From Apostichopus japonicus (Eukaryota > Echinodermata > Holothuroidea > Aspidochirotida > Stichopodidae): a stretch of 64,000 nt of DNA. The notes under the pieces are model-generated. The model was not told the DNA's origin, did not search any database, and was given only the letters and a program-made list of their open reading frames with translations. The DNA lies in NCBI RefSeq assembly GCF_037975245.1, contig NC_092577.1:36074898-36138897 (forward strand), given 5' to 3'. Position 1 is the stretch's first letter. The number at the start of each line of letters is the position of its first letter. A program made the position numbers and the translations under genes. This document shows, in pieces, positions 13,801 through 28,500 of this stretch.

Positions 13801-16800
13801 TAAGAAACACATATTTGAGCTCAGTCATAGCAAGTTACTTGGATTTTTCATATCCGATTATCACATGCAAGGACTCCAAAGTTAAAATAGTACTTCAAAA
13901 TAAAATGCAGTACCCCCATACACTGTACTATATAGCACAACTTACGGTGTATAAAGTGCAATAGTTTCTTGTCTGAAATATGAAGTCAAAGTTGGAAAAA
14001 TTTTGTTCAAAGACTTGTTTTCAATACAAAAGAAATGTTTGAGCTCAGACTTAGCAGTTAACTTGAGGAGGCACTTCAAATTTTCCACAACCTAGTACTC
14101 AAAAGTGAAAACAGTACCCCAAATTGTACCGTATATCACGATAAATGTGACTTTTCCTAGTTTTGTCTCTAAAATTAGAAGTTGAAGTTGGAAAAGTTTA
14201 GTTGATGGATTTGTTAACTATAAGAAACACATATTTGAGCTCAGTCATAGCAAGTTACTTGGATTTTTCATATCCGATTATCACATGCAAGGACTCCAAA
14301 GTTAAAATAGTACTTCAAAATAAAATGCAGTACCCCCATACACTGTACTGTATAGCACAACTTACGGTGTATATTGTGCAATAGTTTCTTGTCTGAAATA
14401 TGAAGTCAAAGTTGGAAAAATTTTGTTCAAAGACTTGTTTTCAATACAAAAGAAATGTTTGAGCTCAGACTTAGCAGTTAACTTGAGGAGGCACTTCAAA
14501 TTTTCCACAACCTAGTACTCAAAAGTGACAACAGTACCCCAAATTGTACCGTATATCACGATAAATGTGACTTTTCCTAGTTTTGTCTCTAAAATTAGAA
14601 GTTGAAGTTGGAAAAGTTTAGTTGATGGATTTGTTAACTATAAGAAACACATATTTGAGCTCAGTCATAGCAAGTTACTTGATTTTTCATTTCCGATTAT
14701 CACATGCAAGGACTCCAAAGTTAAAATAGTACTTCAAAATCAAATGCAGTACCCCCATACACTGTACTGTATAGCACAAGTTACGGTATATAAAGTGAAA
14801 TAGTTTCTTGTCTGAAATATGAAGTCAAAGTTGGAAAATTTTGTTCAAACACTTGTGTACAATGCAAAACAATTGTTTGAGCTCAGACTTAGCAGTTAAC
14901 TTGAGGAGGCACTTCAAATTTTCCACAACCTAGTACTCAAAACTGAAAACAGTACCCCAAATTGTACCGTATATCACGATAAATGTGACTTTTCCTAGTT
15001 TTGTCTCTAAAATTAGAAGTTGAAGTTGGAAAAGTTTAGTTGATGGATTTGTTAACTATAAGAAACACATATTTGAGCTCAGTCATAGCAAGTTACTTGA
15101 TTTTTCATTTCGGATTATCACATGCAAGGACTCCAAAGTTAAAATAGTACTTCAAAATAAAATGCAGTACCCCATACACTGTACTGTATAGCACAAGTTA
15201 CGGTATATAAAGTGCAATAGTTTCTTGTCTGAAATATGATGTCAAAGTTGGAAAAATTTTGTTCAAAGACTTGTTTTCAATACAAAACAAATGTTTGAGC
15301 TCAGACTTAGCAGTTAACTTGAGGTCAGGCACTTCAAATTTTCCACAACCTAGTACTCAAAACTGAAAACAGTACCCCAAATTGTACCGTATATCACGAT
15401 AAATGTGACTTTTCCTAGTTTTGTCTCTAAAATTAGAAGTTGAAGTTGGAAAAGTTTAGTTGATGGATTTGTTAACTATAAGAAACACATATTTGAGCTC
15501 AGTCATAGCAAGTTACTTGATTTTTCATTTCCGATTATCACATGCAAGGACTCCAAAGTTAAAATAGAACTTCAAAATAAAATGCAGTACCCCCATACAC
15601 TGTACTGTATAGCACAAGTTACGGTCTATAGTGCAATAGTTTCTTGTCTGAAATATGAAGTCAAAGTTGGAAAATTTTGTTCAAACACTTGTGTACAATA
15701 CAAAACAAATGTTTGAGCTCAGACTTAGCAGTTAACTTGAGGAGGCACTTCAAATTTTCCACAACCTAGTACTCAAAAGTGAAAACAGTACCCCAAATTG
15801 TACCGTATATCACGATAAATGTGACTTTTCCTAGTTTTGTCTCTAAAATTAGAAGTTGAAGTTGGAAAAGTTTAGTTGATGGATTTGTTAACTATAAGAA
15901 ACACATATTTGAGCTCAGTCATAGCAAGTAACTTGATTTTTCATTTCGGATTATCACATGCAAGGACTCCAAAGTTAAAATAGAACTTCAAAATAAAATG
16001 CAGTACCCCCATACACTGTACTGTATAGCACAAGTTACGGTATATAAAGTGCAATAGTTTCTTGTCTGAAATATGATGTCAAAGTTGGAAAAATTTTGTT
16101 CAAAGACTTGTGTACAATACAAAACAAATGTTTGAGCTCAGACTTAGCAGTTAACTTGAGGAGGCACTTCAAATTTTCCACAACCTATTACTCAAAACTG
16201 AAAACAGTACCCCAAATTGTACCGTATATCACGATAAATGTGACTTTTCTTAGTTTTGTCTCTAAAATTAGAAGTTGAAGTTGGAAAAGTTTAGTTGATG
16301 GATTTGTTAACTATAAGAAACACATATTTGAGCTCAGTCATAGCAAGTTACTTGATTTTTCATTTCCGATTATCACATGCAAGGACTCCAAAGTTAAAAT
16401 AGAACTTCAAAATAAAATGCAGTACCCCCATACACTGTACTGTATAGCACAAGTTACGGTCTATAGTGCAATAGTTTCTTGTCTGAAATATGAAGTCAAA
16501 GTTGGAAAATTTTGTTCAAACACTTGTGTACAATACAAAACAAATGTTTGAGCTCAGACTTAGCAGTTAACTTGAGGAGGCACTTCAAATTTTCCACAAC
16601 CTAGTACTCAAAACTGAAAACAGTACCCCAAATTGTACCGTATATCACGATAAATGTGACTTTTCTTAGTTTTGTCTCTAAAATTAGAAGTTGAAGTTGG
16701 AAAAGTTTAGTTGATGGATTTGTTAACTATAAGAAACACATATTTGAGCTCAGTCATAGCAAGTAACTTGATTTTTCATTTCGGATTATCACATGCAAGG

Positions 16801-19800
16801 ACTCCAAAGTTAAAATAGAACTTCAAAATAAAATGCAGTACCCCCATACACTGTACTGTATAGCACAAGTTACGGTATATAAAGTGCAATAGTTTCTTGT
16901 CTGAAATATGATGTCAAAGTTGGAAAAATTTTGTTCAAAGACTTGTGTACAATACAAAACAAATGTTTGAGCTCAGACTTAGCAGTTAACTTGAGGAGGC
17001 ACTTCAAATTTTCCACAACCTAGTACTCAAAAGTGAAAACAGTACCCCAAATTGTACCGTATATCACGATAAATGTGACTTTTCTTAGTTTTGTCTCTAA
17101 AATTAGAAGTTGAAGTTGGAAAAGTTTAGTTGATGGATTTGTTAACTATAAGAAACACATATTTGAGCTCAGTCATAGCAAGTTACTTGATTTTTCATTT
17201 CCGATTTTCACATGCAAGGACTCCAAAGTTAAAATAGAACTTCAAAATCAAATGCAGTACCCCCATACACTGTACTGTATAGCACAAGTTACGGTATATA
17301 AAGTGAAATAGTTTCTTGTCTGAAATATGAAGTCAAAGTTGGAAAATTTTGTTCAAAGACTTGTGTACAATGCAAAACAATTGTTTGAGCTCAGACTTAG
17401 CAGTTAACTTGAGGAGGCACTTCAAATTTTCCACAACCTAGTACTCAAAACTGAAAACAGTACCCCAAATTGTACCGTATATCACGATAAATGTGACTTT
17501 TCCTAGTTTTGTCTCTAAAATTAGAAGTTGAAGTTGGAAAAGTTTAGTTGATGGATTTGTTAACTATAAGAAACACATATTTGAGCTCAGTCATAGCAAG
17601 TTACTTGATTTTTCATATCCGATTATCACATGCAAGGACTCCAAAGTTAAAATAGTACTTCAAAATCAAATGCAGTACCCCATACACTGTACTGTATAGC
17701 ACAAGTTACGGTCTATAGTGCAATAGTTTCTTGTCTGAAATATGATGTCAAAGTTGGAAAAATTTTGTTCAAAGACTTGTTTTCAATACAAAAGAAATGT
17801 TTGAGCTCAGACTTAGCAGTTAACTTGAGGAGGCACTTCAAATTTTCCACAACCTAGTACTCAAAAGTGACAACAGTACCCCAAATTGTACCGTATATCA
17901 CGATAAATGTGACTTTTCCTAGTTTTGTCTCTAAAATTAGAAGTTGAAGTTGGAAAAGTTTAGTTGATGGATTTGTTAACTATAAGAAACACATATTTGA
18001 GCTCAGTCATAGCAAGTTACTTGGATTTTTCATATCCGATTATCACATGCAAGGACTCCAAAGTTAAAATAGTACTTCAAAATAAAATGCAGTACCCCCA
18101 TACACTGTACTGTATAGCACAACTTACGGTGTATATTGTGCAATAGTTTCTTGTCTGAAATATGAAGTCAAAGTTGGAAAAATTTTGTTCAAAGACTTGT
18201 TTTCAATACAAAAGAAATGTTTGAGCTCAGACTTAGCAGTTAACTTGAGGAGGCACTTCAAATTTTCCACAACCTAGTACTCAAAAGTGACAACAGTACC
18301 CCAAATTGTACCGTATATCACGATAAATGTGACTTTTCCTAGTTTTGTCTCTAAAATTAGAAGTTGAAGTTGGAAAAGTTTAGTTGATGGATTTGTTAAC
18401 TATAAGAAACACATATTTGAGCTCAGTCATAGCAAGTTACTTGGATTTTTCATATCCGATTATCACATGCAAGGACTCCAAAGTTAAAATAGTACTTCAA
18501 AATAAAATGCAGTACCCCCATACACTGTACTATATAGCACAACTTACGGTGTATAAAGTGCAATAGTTTCTTGTCTGAAATATGAAGTCAAAGTTGGAAA
18601 AATTTTGTTCAAAGACTTGTTTTCAATACAAAAGAAATGTTTGAGCTCAGACTTAGCAGTTAACTTGAGGAGGCACTTCAAATTTTCCACAACCTAGTAC
18701 TCAAAAGTGAAAACAGTACCCCAAATTGTACCGTATATCACGATAAATGTGACTTTTCCTAGTTTTGTCTCTAAAATTAGAAGTTGAAGTTGGAAAAGTT
18801 TAGTTGATGGATTTGTTAACTATAAGAAACACATATTTGAGCTCAGTCATAGCAAGTTACTTGGATTTTTCATATCCGATTATCACATGCAAGGACTCCA
18901 AAGTTAAAATAGTACTTCAAAATAAAATGCAGTACCCCCATACACTGTACTGTATAGCACAACTTACGGTGTATATTGTGCAATAGTTTCTTGTCTGAAA
19001 TATGAAGTCAAAGTTGGAAAAATTTTGTTCAAAGACTTGTTTTCAATACAAAAGAAATGTTTGAGCTCAGACTTAGCAGTTAACTTGAGGAGGCACTTCA
19101 AATTTTCCACAACCTAGTACTCAAAAGTGACAACAGTACCCCAAATTGTACCGTATATCACGATAAATGTGACTTTTCCTAGTTTTGTCTCTAAAATTAG
19201 AAGTTGAAGTTGGAAAAGTTTAGTTGATGGATTTGTTAACTATAAGAAACACATATTTGAGCTCAGTCATAGCAAGTTACTTGGATTTTTCATATCCGAT
19301 TATCACATGCAAGGACTCCAAAGTTAAAATAGTACTTCAAAATAAAATGCAGTACCCCCATACACTGTACTATATAGCACAACTTACGGTGTATAAAGTG
19401 CAATAGTTTCTTGTCTGAAATATGAAGTCAAAGTTGGAAAAATTTTGTTCAAAGACTTGTTTTCAATACAAAAGAAATGTTTGAGCTCAGACTTAGCAGT
19501 TAACTTGAGGAGGCACTTCAAATTTTCCACAACCTAGTACTCAAAAGTGAAAACAGTACCCCAAATTGTACCGTATATCACGATAAATGTGACTTTTCCT
19601 AGTTTTGTCTCTAAAATTAGAAGTTGAAGTTGGAAAAGTTTAGTTGATGGATTTGTTAACTATAAGAAACACATATTTGAGCTCAGTCATAGCAAGTTAC
19701 TTGGATTTTTCATATCCGATTATCACATGCAAGGACTCCAAAGTTAAAATAGTACTTCAAAATAAAATGCAGTACCCCCATACACTGTACTGTATAGCAC

Positions 19801-22300
19801 AACTTACGGTGTATATTGTGCAATAGTTTCTTGTCTGAAATATGAAGTCAAAGTTGGAAAAATTTTGTTCAAAGACTTGTTTTCAATACAAAAGAAATGT
19901 TTGAGCTCAGACTTAGCAGTTAACTTGAGGAGGCACTTCAAATTTTCCACAACCTAGTACTCAAAAGTGACAACAGTACCCCAAATTGTACCGTATATCA
20001 CGATAAATGTGACTTTTCCTAGTTTTGTCTCTAAAATTAGAAGTTGAAGTTGGAAAAGTTTAGTTGATGGATTTGTTAACTATAAGAAACACATATTTGA
20101 GCTCAGTCATAGCAAGTTACTTGATTTTTCATTTCCGATTATCACATGCAAGGACTCCAAAGTTAAAATAGTACTTCAAAATCAAATGCAGTACCCCCAT
20201 ACACTGTACTGTATAGCACAAGTTACGGTATATAAAGTGAAATAGTTTCTTGTCTGAAATATGAAGTCAAAGTTGGAAAATTTTGTTCAAACACTTGTGT
20301 ACAATGCAAAACAATTGTTTGAGCTCAGACTTAGCAGTTAACTTGAGGAGGCACTTCAAATTTTCCACAACCTAGTACTCAAAACTGAAAACAGTACCCC
20401 AAATTGTACCGTATATCACGATAAATGTGACTTTTCCTAGTTTTGTCTCTAAAATTAGAAGTTGAAGTTGGAAAAGTTTAGTTGATGGATTTGTTAACTA
20501 TAAGAAACACATATTTGAGCTCAGTCATAGCAAGTTACTTGATTTTTCATTTCGGATTATCACATGCAAGGACTCCAAAGTTAAAATAGTACTTCAAAAT
20601 AAAATGCAGTACCCCATACACTGTACTGTATAGCACAAGTTACGGTATATAAAGTGCAATAGTTTCTTGTCTGAAATATGATGTCAAAGTTGGAAAAATT
20701 TTGTTCAAAGACTTGTTTTCAATACAAAACAAATGTTTGAGCTCAGACTTAGCAGTTAACTTGAGGTCAGGCACTTCAAATTTTCCACAACCTAGTACTC
20801 AAAACTGAAAACAGTACCCCAAATTGTACCGTATATCACGATAAATGTGACTTTTCCTAGTTTTGTCTCTAAAATTAGAAGTTGAAGTTGGAAAAGTTTA
20901 GTTGATGGATTTGTTAACTATAAGAAACACATATTTGAGCTCAGTCATAGCAAGTTACTTGATTTTTCATTTCCGATTATCACATGCAAGGACTCCAAAG
21001 TTAAAATAGAACTTCAAAATAAAATGCAGTACCCCCATACACTGTACTGTATAGCACAAGTTACGGTCTATAGTGCAATAGTTTCTTGTCTGAAATATGA
21101 AGTCAAAGTTGGAAAATTTTGTTCAAACACTTGTGTACAATACAAAACAAATGTTTGAGCTCAGACTTAGCAGTTAACTTGAGGAGGCACTTCAAATTTT
21201 CCACAACCTAGTACTCAAAAGTGAAAACAGTACCCCAAATTGTACCGTATATCACGATAAATGTGACTTTTCCTAGTTTTGTCTCTAAAATTAGAAGTTG
21301 AAGTTGGAAAAGTTTAGTTGATGGATTTGTTAACTATAAGAAACACATATTTGAGCTCAGTCATAGCAAGTAACTTGATTTTTCATTTCGGATTATCACA
21401 TGCAAGGACTCCAAAGTTAAAATAGAACTTCAAAATAAAATGCAGTACCCCCATACACTGTACTGTATAGCACAAGTTACGGTATATAAAGTGCAATAGT
21501 TTCTTGTCTGAAATATGATGTCAAAGTTGGAAAAATTTTGTTCAAAGACTTGTGTACAATACAAAACAAATGTTTGAGCTCAGACTTAGCAGTTAACTTG
21601 AGGAGGCACTTCAAATTTTCCACAACCTATTACTCAAAACTGAAAACAGTACCCCAAATTGTACCGTATATCACGATAAATGTGACTTTTCTTAGTTTTG
21701 TCTCTAAAATTAGAAGTTGAAGTTGGAAAAGTTTAGTTGATGGATTTGTTAACTATAAGAAACACATATTTGAGCTCAGTCATAGCAAGTTACTTGATTT
21801 TTCATTTCCGATTATCACATGCAAGGACTCCAAAGTTAAAATAGTACTTCAAAATCAAATGCAGTACCCCCATACACTGTACTGTATAGCACAAGTTACG
21901 GTATATAAAGTGAAATAGTTTCTTGTCTGAAATATGAAGTCAAAGTTGGAAAATTTTGTTCAAAGACTTGTGTACAATGCAAAACAATTGTTTGAGCTCA
22001 GACTTAGCAGTTAACTTGAGGAGGCACTTCAAATTTTCCACAACCTAGTACTCAAAACTGAAAACAGTACCCCAAATTGTACCGTATATCACGATAAATG
22101 TGACTTTTCCTAGTTTTGTCTCTAAAATTAGAAGTTGAAGTTGGAAAAGTTTAGTTGATGGATTTGTTAACTATAAGAAACACATATTTGAGCTCAGTCA
22201 TAGCAAGTTACTTGATTTTTCATATCCGATTATCACATGCAAGGACTCCAAAGTTAAAATAGTACTTCAAAATCAAATGCAGTACCCCATACACTGTACT
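10900..22300. repeat. Satellite 1 higher-order repeat, 5442-bp period (two copies)
   Basis: The rare variant GAGGTCAGGCACTTC, an insertion in the A half, occurs at 15321 and 20763, exactly 5442 bp apart. The alternating pair of units ending ACTGTATAGCACAACTTACG and ACTATATAGCACAACTTACG runs from about 12.5 to 14.4 kb and again from 17.9 to 19.8 kb. The CCTATTACTC variant occurs near 16188 and 21630. Each copy holds thirteen 420-bp-type units. Boundaries are approximate because flanking units belong to the same family. The two copies are nearly identical, which points to a recent multi-kilobase duplication. Confidence 0.85.
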
Positions 22301-22359
22301 GTATAGCACAAGTTTCGGTATATAAAGTGCAATAGTTTCTTGTCTGAAATATGATGTCA

Positions 22360-25300
22360 AAGTTGGAAAAATTTTGTTCAAAGACTTGTTTTCAATACAA
22401 AACAAATGTTTGAGCTCAGACTTAGCAGTTAACTTGAGGAGGCACTTCAAATTTTCCACAACCTAGTACTCAAAACTGAAAACAGTACCCCAAATTGTAC
22501 CGTATATCACGATAAATGTGACTTTTCCTAGTTTTGTCTCTAAAATTAGAAGTTGAAGTTGGAAAAGTTTAGTTGATGGATTTGTTAACTATAAGAAACA
22601 CATATTTGAGCTTAGTCATAGCAAGTTACTTGGATTTTTCATATCCGATTATCACATGCAAGGACTCCAAAGTTAAAATAGTACTTCAAAATAAAATGCA
22701 GTACCCCCATACACTGTACTGTATAGCACAACTTACGGTGTATATTGTGCAATAGTTTCTTGTCTGAAATATGAAGTCAAAGTTGGAAAAATTTTGTTCA
22801 AAGACTTGTTTTCAATACAAAAGAAATGTTTGAGCTCAGACTTAGCAGTTAACTTGAGGAGGCACTTCAAATTTTCCACAACCTAGTACTCAAAAGTGAC
22901 AACAGTACCCCAAATTGTACCGTATATCACGATAAATGTGACTTTTACTAGTTTTGTCTCTAAAATTAGAAGTTGAAGTTGGAAAAGTTTAGTTGATGGA
23001 TTTGTTAACTATAAGAAACACATATTTGAGCTCAGTCATAGCAAGTTACTTGGATTTTTCATATCCGATTATCACATGCAAGGACTCCAAAGTTAAAATA
23101 GTACTTCAAAATAAAATGCAGTACCCCCATACACTGTACTGTATAGCACAACTTACGGTGTATATTGTGCAATAGTTTCTTGTCTGAAATATGAAGTCAA
23201 AGTTGGAAAAATTTTGTTCAAAGACTTGTTTTCAATACAGAAGAAATGTTTGAGCTCAGACTTAGCAGTTAACTTGAGGAGGCACTTCAAATTTTCCACA
23301 ACCTAGTACTCAAAAGTGAAAACAGTACCCCAAATTGTACCGTATATCACGATAAATGTGACTTTTCCTAGTTTTGTCTCTAAAATTAGAAGTTGAAGTT
23401 GGAAAAGTTTAGTTGATGGATTTGTTAACTATAAGAAACACATATTTGAGCTCAGTCATAGCAAGTTACTTGGATTTTTCATATCCGATTATCACATGCA
23501 AGGACTCCAAAGTTAAAATAGTACTTCAAAATAAAATGCAGTACCCCCATACACTGTACTGTATAGCACAACTTACGGTGTATATTGTGCAATAGTTTCT
23601 TGTCTGAAATATGAAGTCAAAGTTGGAAAAATTTTGTTCAAAGACTTGTTTTCAATACAAAAGAAATGTTTGAGCTCAGACTTAGCAGTTAACTTGAGGA
23701 GGCACTTCAAATTTTCCACAACCTAGTACTCAAAAGTGAAAACAGTACCCCAAATTGTACCGTATATCACGATAAATGTGACTTTTCCTAGTTTTGTCTC
23801 TAAAATTAGAAGTTGAAGTTGGAAAAGTTTAGTTGATGGATTTGTTAACTATAAGAAACACATATTTGAGCTCAGTCATAGCAAGTTACTTGGATTTTTC
23901 ATATCCGATTATCACATGCAAGGACTCCAAAATTAAAATAGTACTTCAAAATAAAATGCAGTACCCCCATACACTGTACTGTATAGCACAACTTACGGTG
24001 TATATTGTGCAATAGTTTCTTGTCTGAAATATGAAGTCAAAGTTGGAAAAATTTTGTTCAAAGACTTGTTTTCAATACAGAAGAAATGTTTGAGCTCAGA
24101 CTTAGCAGTTAACTTGAGGAGGCACTTCAAATTTTCCACAACCTAGTACTCAAAAGTGAAAACAGTACCCCAAATTGTACCGTATATCACGATAAATGTG
24201 ACTTTTCCTAGTTTTGTCTCTAAAATTAGAAGTTGAAGTTGGAAAAGTTTAGTTGATGGATTTGTTAACTATAAGAAACACATATTTGAGCTCAGTCATA
24301 GCAAGTTACTTGGATTTTTCATATCCGATTATCACATGCAAGGACTCCAAAGTTAAAATAGTACTTCAAAATAAAATGCAGTACCCCCATACACTGTACT
24401 GTATAGCACAACTTACGGTGTATATTGTGCAATAGTTTCTTGTCTGAAATATGAAGTCAAAGTTGGAAAAATTTTGTTCAAAGACTTGTTTTCAATACAA
24501 AAGAAATGTTTGAGCTCAGACTTAGCAGTTAACTTGAGGAGGCACTTCAAATTTTCCACAACCTAGTACTCAAAAGTGAAAACAGTACCCCAAATTGTAC
24601 CGTATATCACGATAAATGTGACTTTTCCTAGTTTTGTCTCTAAAATTAGAAGTTGAAGTTGGAAAAGTTTAGTTGATGGATTTGTTAACTATAAGAAACA
24701 CATATTTGAGCTCAGTCATAGCAAGTTACTTGGATTTTTCATATCCGATTATCACATGCAAGGACTCCAAAGTTAAAATAGTACTTCAAAATCAAATGCA
24801 GTACCCCCATACACTGTACTGTATTGCACAAGTTACTGTCTATAAAGTGCAATAGTTTCTTGTCTGAAATATGAAGTCAAAGTTGGAAAAATTTTGTTCA
24901 AAGACTTGTTTTCAATACAAAAGAAATGTTTGAGCTCAGACTTAGCAGTTAACTTGAGGAGGCACTTCAAATTTTCCACAACCTAGTACTCAAAAGTGAA
25001 AACAGTACCCCAAATTGTACCGTATATCACGATAAATGTGACTTTTCCTAGTTTTGTCTCTAAAATTAGAAGTTGAAGTTGGAAAAGTTTAGTTGATGGA
25101 TTTGTTAACTATAAGAAACACATATTTGAGCTCAGTCATAGCAAGTTACTTGGATTTTTCATATCCGATTATCACATGCAAGGACTCCAAAGTTAAAATA
25201 GTACTTCAAAATAAAATGCAGTACCCCCATACACTGTACTGTATAGCACAAGTTACGGTGTATAAAGTGCAATAGTTTCTTGTCTGAAATATGAAGTCAA

Positions 25301-28300
25301 AGTTGGAAAAATTTTGTTCAAAGACTTGTTTTCAATACAAAAGAAATGTTTGAGCTCAGACTTAGCAGTTAACTTGAAGAGGCACTTCAAATTTTCCACA
25401 ACCTAGTACTCAAAAGTGAAAACAGTACCCCAAATTGTACCGTATATCACGATAAATGTGACTTTTCCTAGTTTTGTCTCTAAAATTAGAAGTTGAAGTT
25501 GGAAAAGTTTAGTTGATGGATTTGTTAAATATAAGAAACACATATTTGAGCTCAGTCATAGCAAGTTACTTGGATTTTTCATATCCGATTATCACATGCA
25601 AGGACTCCAAAGTTAAAATAGTACTTCAAAATAAAATGCAGTACCCCCATACACTGTACTGTATAGCACAAGTTACGGTGTATAAAGTGCAATAGTTTCT
25701 TGTCTGAAATATGAAGTCAAAGTTGGAAAAATTTTGTTCAAAGACTTGTTTTCAATACAAAAGAAATGTTTGAGCTCAGACTTAGCAGTTAACTTGAGGA
25801 GGCACTTCAAATTTTCCACAACCTAGTACTCAAAAGTGACAACAGTACCCCAAATTGTACCGTATATCACGATAAATGTGACTTTTCCTAGTTTTGTCTC
25901 TAAAATTAGAAGTTGAAGTTGGAAAAGTTTAGTTGATGGATTTGTTAACTATAAGAAACACATATTTGAGCTCAGTCATAGCAAGTTACTTGGATTTTTC
26001 ATATCCGATTATCACATGCAAGGACTCCAAAGTTAAAATAGTACTTCAAAATCAAATGCAGTACCCCCATACACTGTACTGTATTGCACAAGTTACTGTC
26101 TATAAAGTGCAATAGTTTCTTGTCTGAAATATGAAGTCAAAGTTGGAAAAATTTTGTTCAAAGACTTGTTTTCAATACAAAAGAAATGTTTGAGCTCAGA
26201 CTTAGCAGTTAACTTGAGGAGGCACTTCAAATTTTCCACAACCTAGTACTCAAAAGTGAAAACAGTACCCCAAATTGTACCGTATATCACGATAAATGTG
26301 ACTTTTCCTAGTTTTGTCTCTAAAATTAGAAGTTGAAGTTGGAAAAGTTTAGTTGATGGATTTGTTAACTATAAGAAACACATATTTGAGCTCAGTCATA
26401 GCAAGTTACTTGGATTTTTCATATCCGATTATCACATGCAAGGACTCCAAAGTTAAAATAGTACTTCAAAATAAAATGCAGTACCCCCATACACTGTACT
26501 GTATAGCACAAGTTACGGTGTATAAAGTGCAATAGTTTCTTGTCTGAAATATGAAGTCAAAGTTGGAAAAATTTTGTTCAAAGACTTGTTTTCAATACAA
26601 AAGAAATGTTTGAGCTCAGACTTAGCAGTTAACTTGAAGAGGCACTTCAAATTTTCCACAACCTAGTACTCAAAAGTGAAAACAGTACCCCAAATTGTAC
26701 CGTATATCACGATAAATGTGACTTTTCCTAGTTTTGTCTCTAAAATTAGAAGTTGAAGTTGGAAAAGTTTAGTTGATGGATTTGTTAAATATAAGAAACA
26801 CATATTTGAGCTCAGTCATAGCAAGTTACTTGGATTTTTCATATCCGATTATCACATGCAAGGACTCCAAAGTTAAAATAGTACTTCAAAATAAAATGCA
26901 GTACCCCCATACACTGTACTGTATAGCACAAGTTACGGTGTATAAAGTGCAATAGTTTCTTGTCTGAAATATGAAGTCAAAGTTGGAAAAATTTTGTTCA
27001 AAGACTTGTTTTCAATACAAAAGAAATGTTTGAGCTCAGACTTAGCAGTTAACTTGAGGAGGCACTTCAAATTTTCCACAACCTAGTACTCAAAAGTGAA
27101 AACAGTACCCCCCCCAAATTGTACCGTATATCACGATAAATGTGATTTTCCTAGTTTTGTCTCTAAAATTAGAAGTTGAAGTTGGAAAAGTTTAGTTGAT
27201 GGATTTGTTAACTATAAGAAACACATATTTGAGCTCAGTCATAGCAAGTTACTTGGATTTTTCATATCCGATTATCACATGCAAGGACTCCAAAGTTAAA
27301 ATAGTACTTCAAAATAAAATGCAGTACCCCCATACACTGTACTGTATAGCACAAGTTACGGTGTATCAAGTGCAATAGTTTCTTGTCTGAAATATGAAGT
27401 CAAAGTTGGAAAAATTTTGTTCAAAGACTTGTTTTCAATACAAAAGAAATGTTTGAGCTCAGACTTAGCAGTTAACTTGAGGAGGCACTTCAAATTTTCC
27501 ACAACCTAGTACTCAAAAGTGACAACAGTACCCCAAATTGTACCGTATATCACGATAAATGTGACTTTTCCTAGTTTTGTCTCTAAAATTAGAAGTTGAA
27601 GTTGGAAAAGTTTAGTTGATGGATTTGTTAACTATAAGAAACACATATTTGAGCTCAGTCATAGCAAGTTACTTGGATTTTTCATATCCGATTATCACAT
27701 GCAAGGACTCCAAAGTTAAAATAGTACTTCAAAATAAAATGCAGTACCCCCATACACTGTACTGTATAGCACAAGTTACGGTGTATAAAGTGCAATAGTT
27801 TCTTGTCTGAAATATGAAGTCAAAGTTGGAAAAATTTTGTTCAAAGACTTGTTTTCAATACAAAAGAAATGTTTGAGCTCAGACTTAGCAGTTAACTTGA
27901 GGAGGCACTTCAAATTTTCCACAACCTAGTACTCAAAAGTGAAAACAGTACCCCAAATTGTACCGTATATCACGATAAATGTGACTTTTCCTAGTTTTGT
28001 CTCTAAAATTAGAAGTTGAAGTTGGAAAAGTTTAGTTGATGGATTTGTTAACTATAAGAAACACATATTTGAGCTCAGTCATAGCAAGTTACTTGGATTT
28101 TTCATATCCGATTATCACATGCAAGGACTCCAAAGTTAAAATAGTACTTCAAAATAAAATGCAGTACCCCCATACACTGTACTGTATAGCACAAGTTACG
28201 GTGTATAAAGTGCAATAGTTTCTTGTCTGAAATATGAAGTCAAAGTTGGAAAAATTTTGTTCAAAGACTTGTTTTCAATACAAAAGAAATGTTTGAGCTC

Positions 28301-28500
28301 AGACTTAGCAGTTAACTTGAAGAGGCACTTCAAATTTTCCACAACCTAGTACTCAAAAGTGAAAACAGTACCCCAAATTGTACCGTATATCACGATAAAT
28401 GTGACTTTTCCTAGTTTTGTCTCTAAAATTAGAAGTTGAAGTTGGAAAAGTTTAGTTGATGGATTTGTTAACTATAAGAAACACATATTTGAGCTCAGTC
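22360..28500. repeat. Satellite 1 homogeneous 420-bp block containing a 1260-bp trimeric period
   Basis: Spacing is a constant 420 bp for about fourteen units, with the GTGTATATTGTGCAATAG form first and then GTGTATAAAGTGCAATAG. Between about 24.6 and 27.0 kb three-unit blocks repeat. The unit with ATTGCACAAGTTACTGTC occurs near 24824 and 26084. The unit with TTGTTAAATATAAG occurs near 25524 and 26784. Both pairs are 1260 bp apart. The unit near 27107-27150 is odd: its C run is expanded from four to eight and one base is lost in GTGATTTTCC, so the next unit is offset by 3 bp. Confidence 0.85.

Noticed and set aside
206-28218. Dozens of repeated open frames of about 60 codons in satellite 1 that could look like a tandem gene family
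   Set aside because: They start at TTG, are AT-driven, show no domain, and exist only in units lacking the common indels; other units break them. They follow from the repeat itself.
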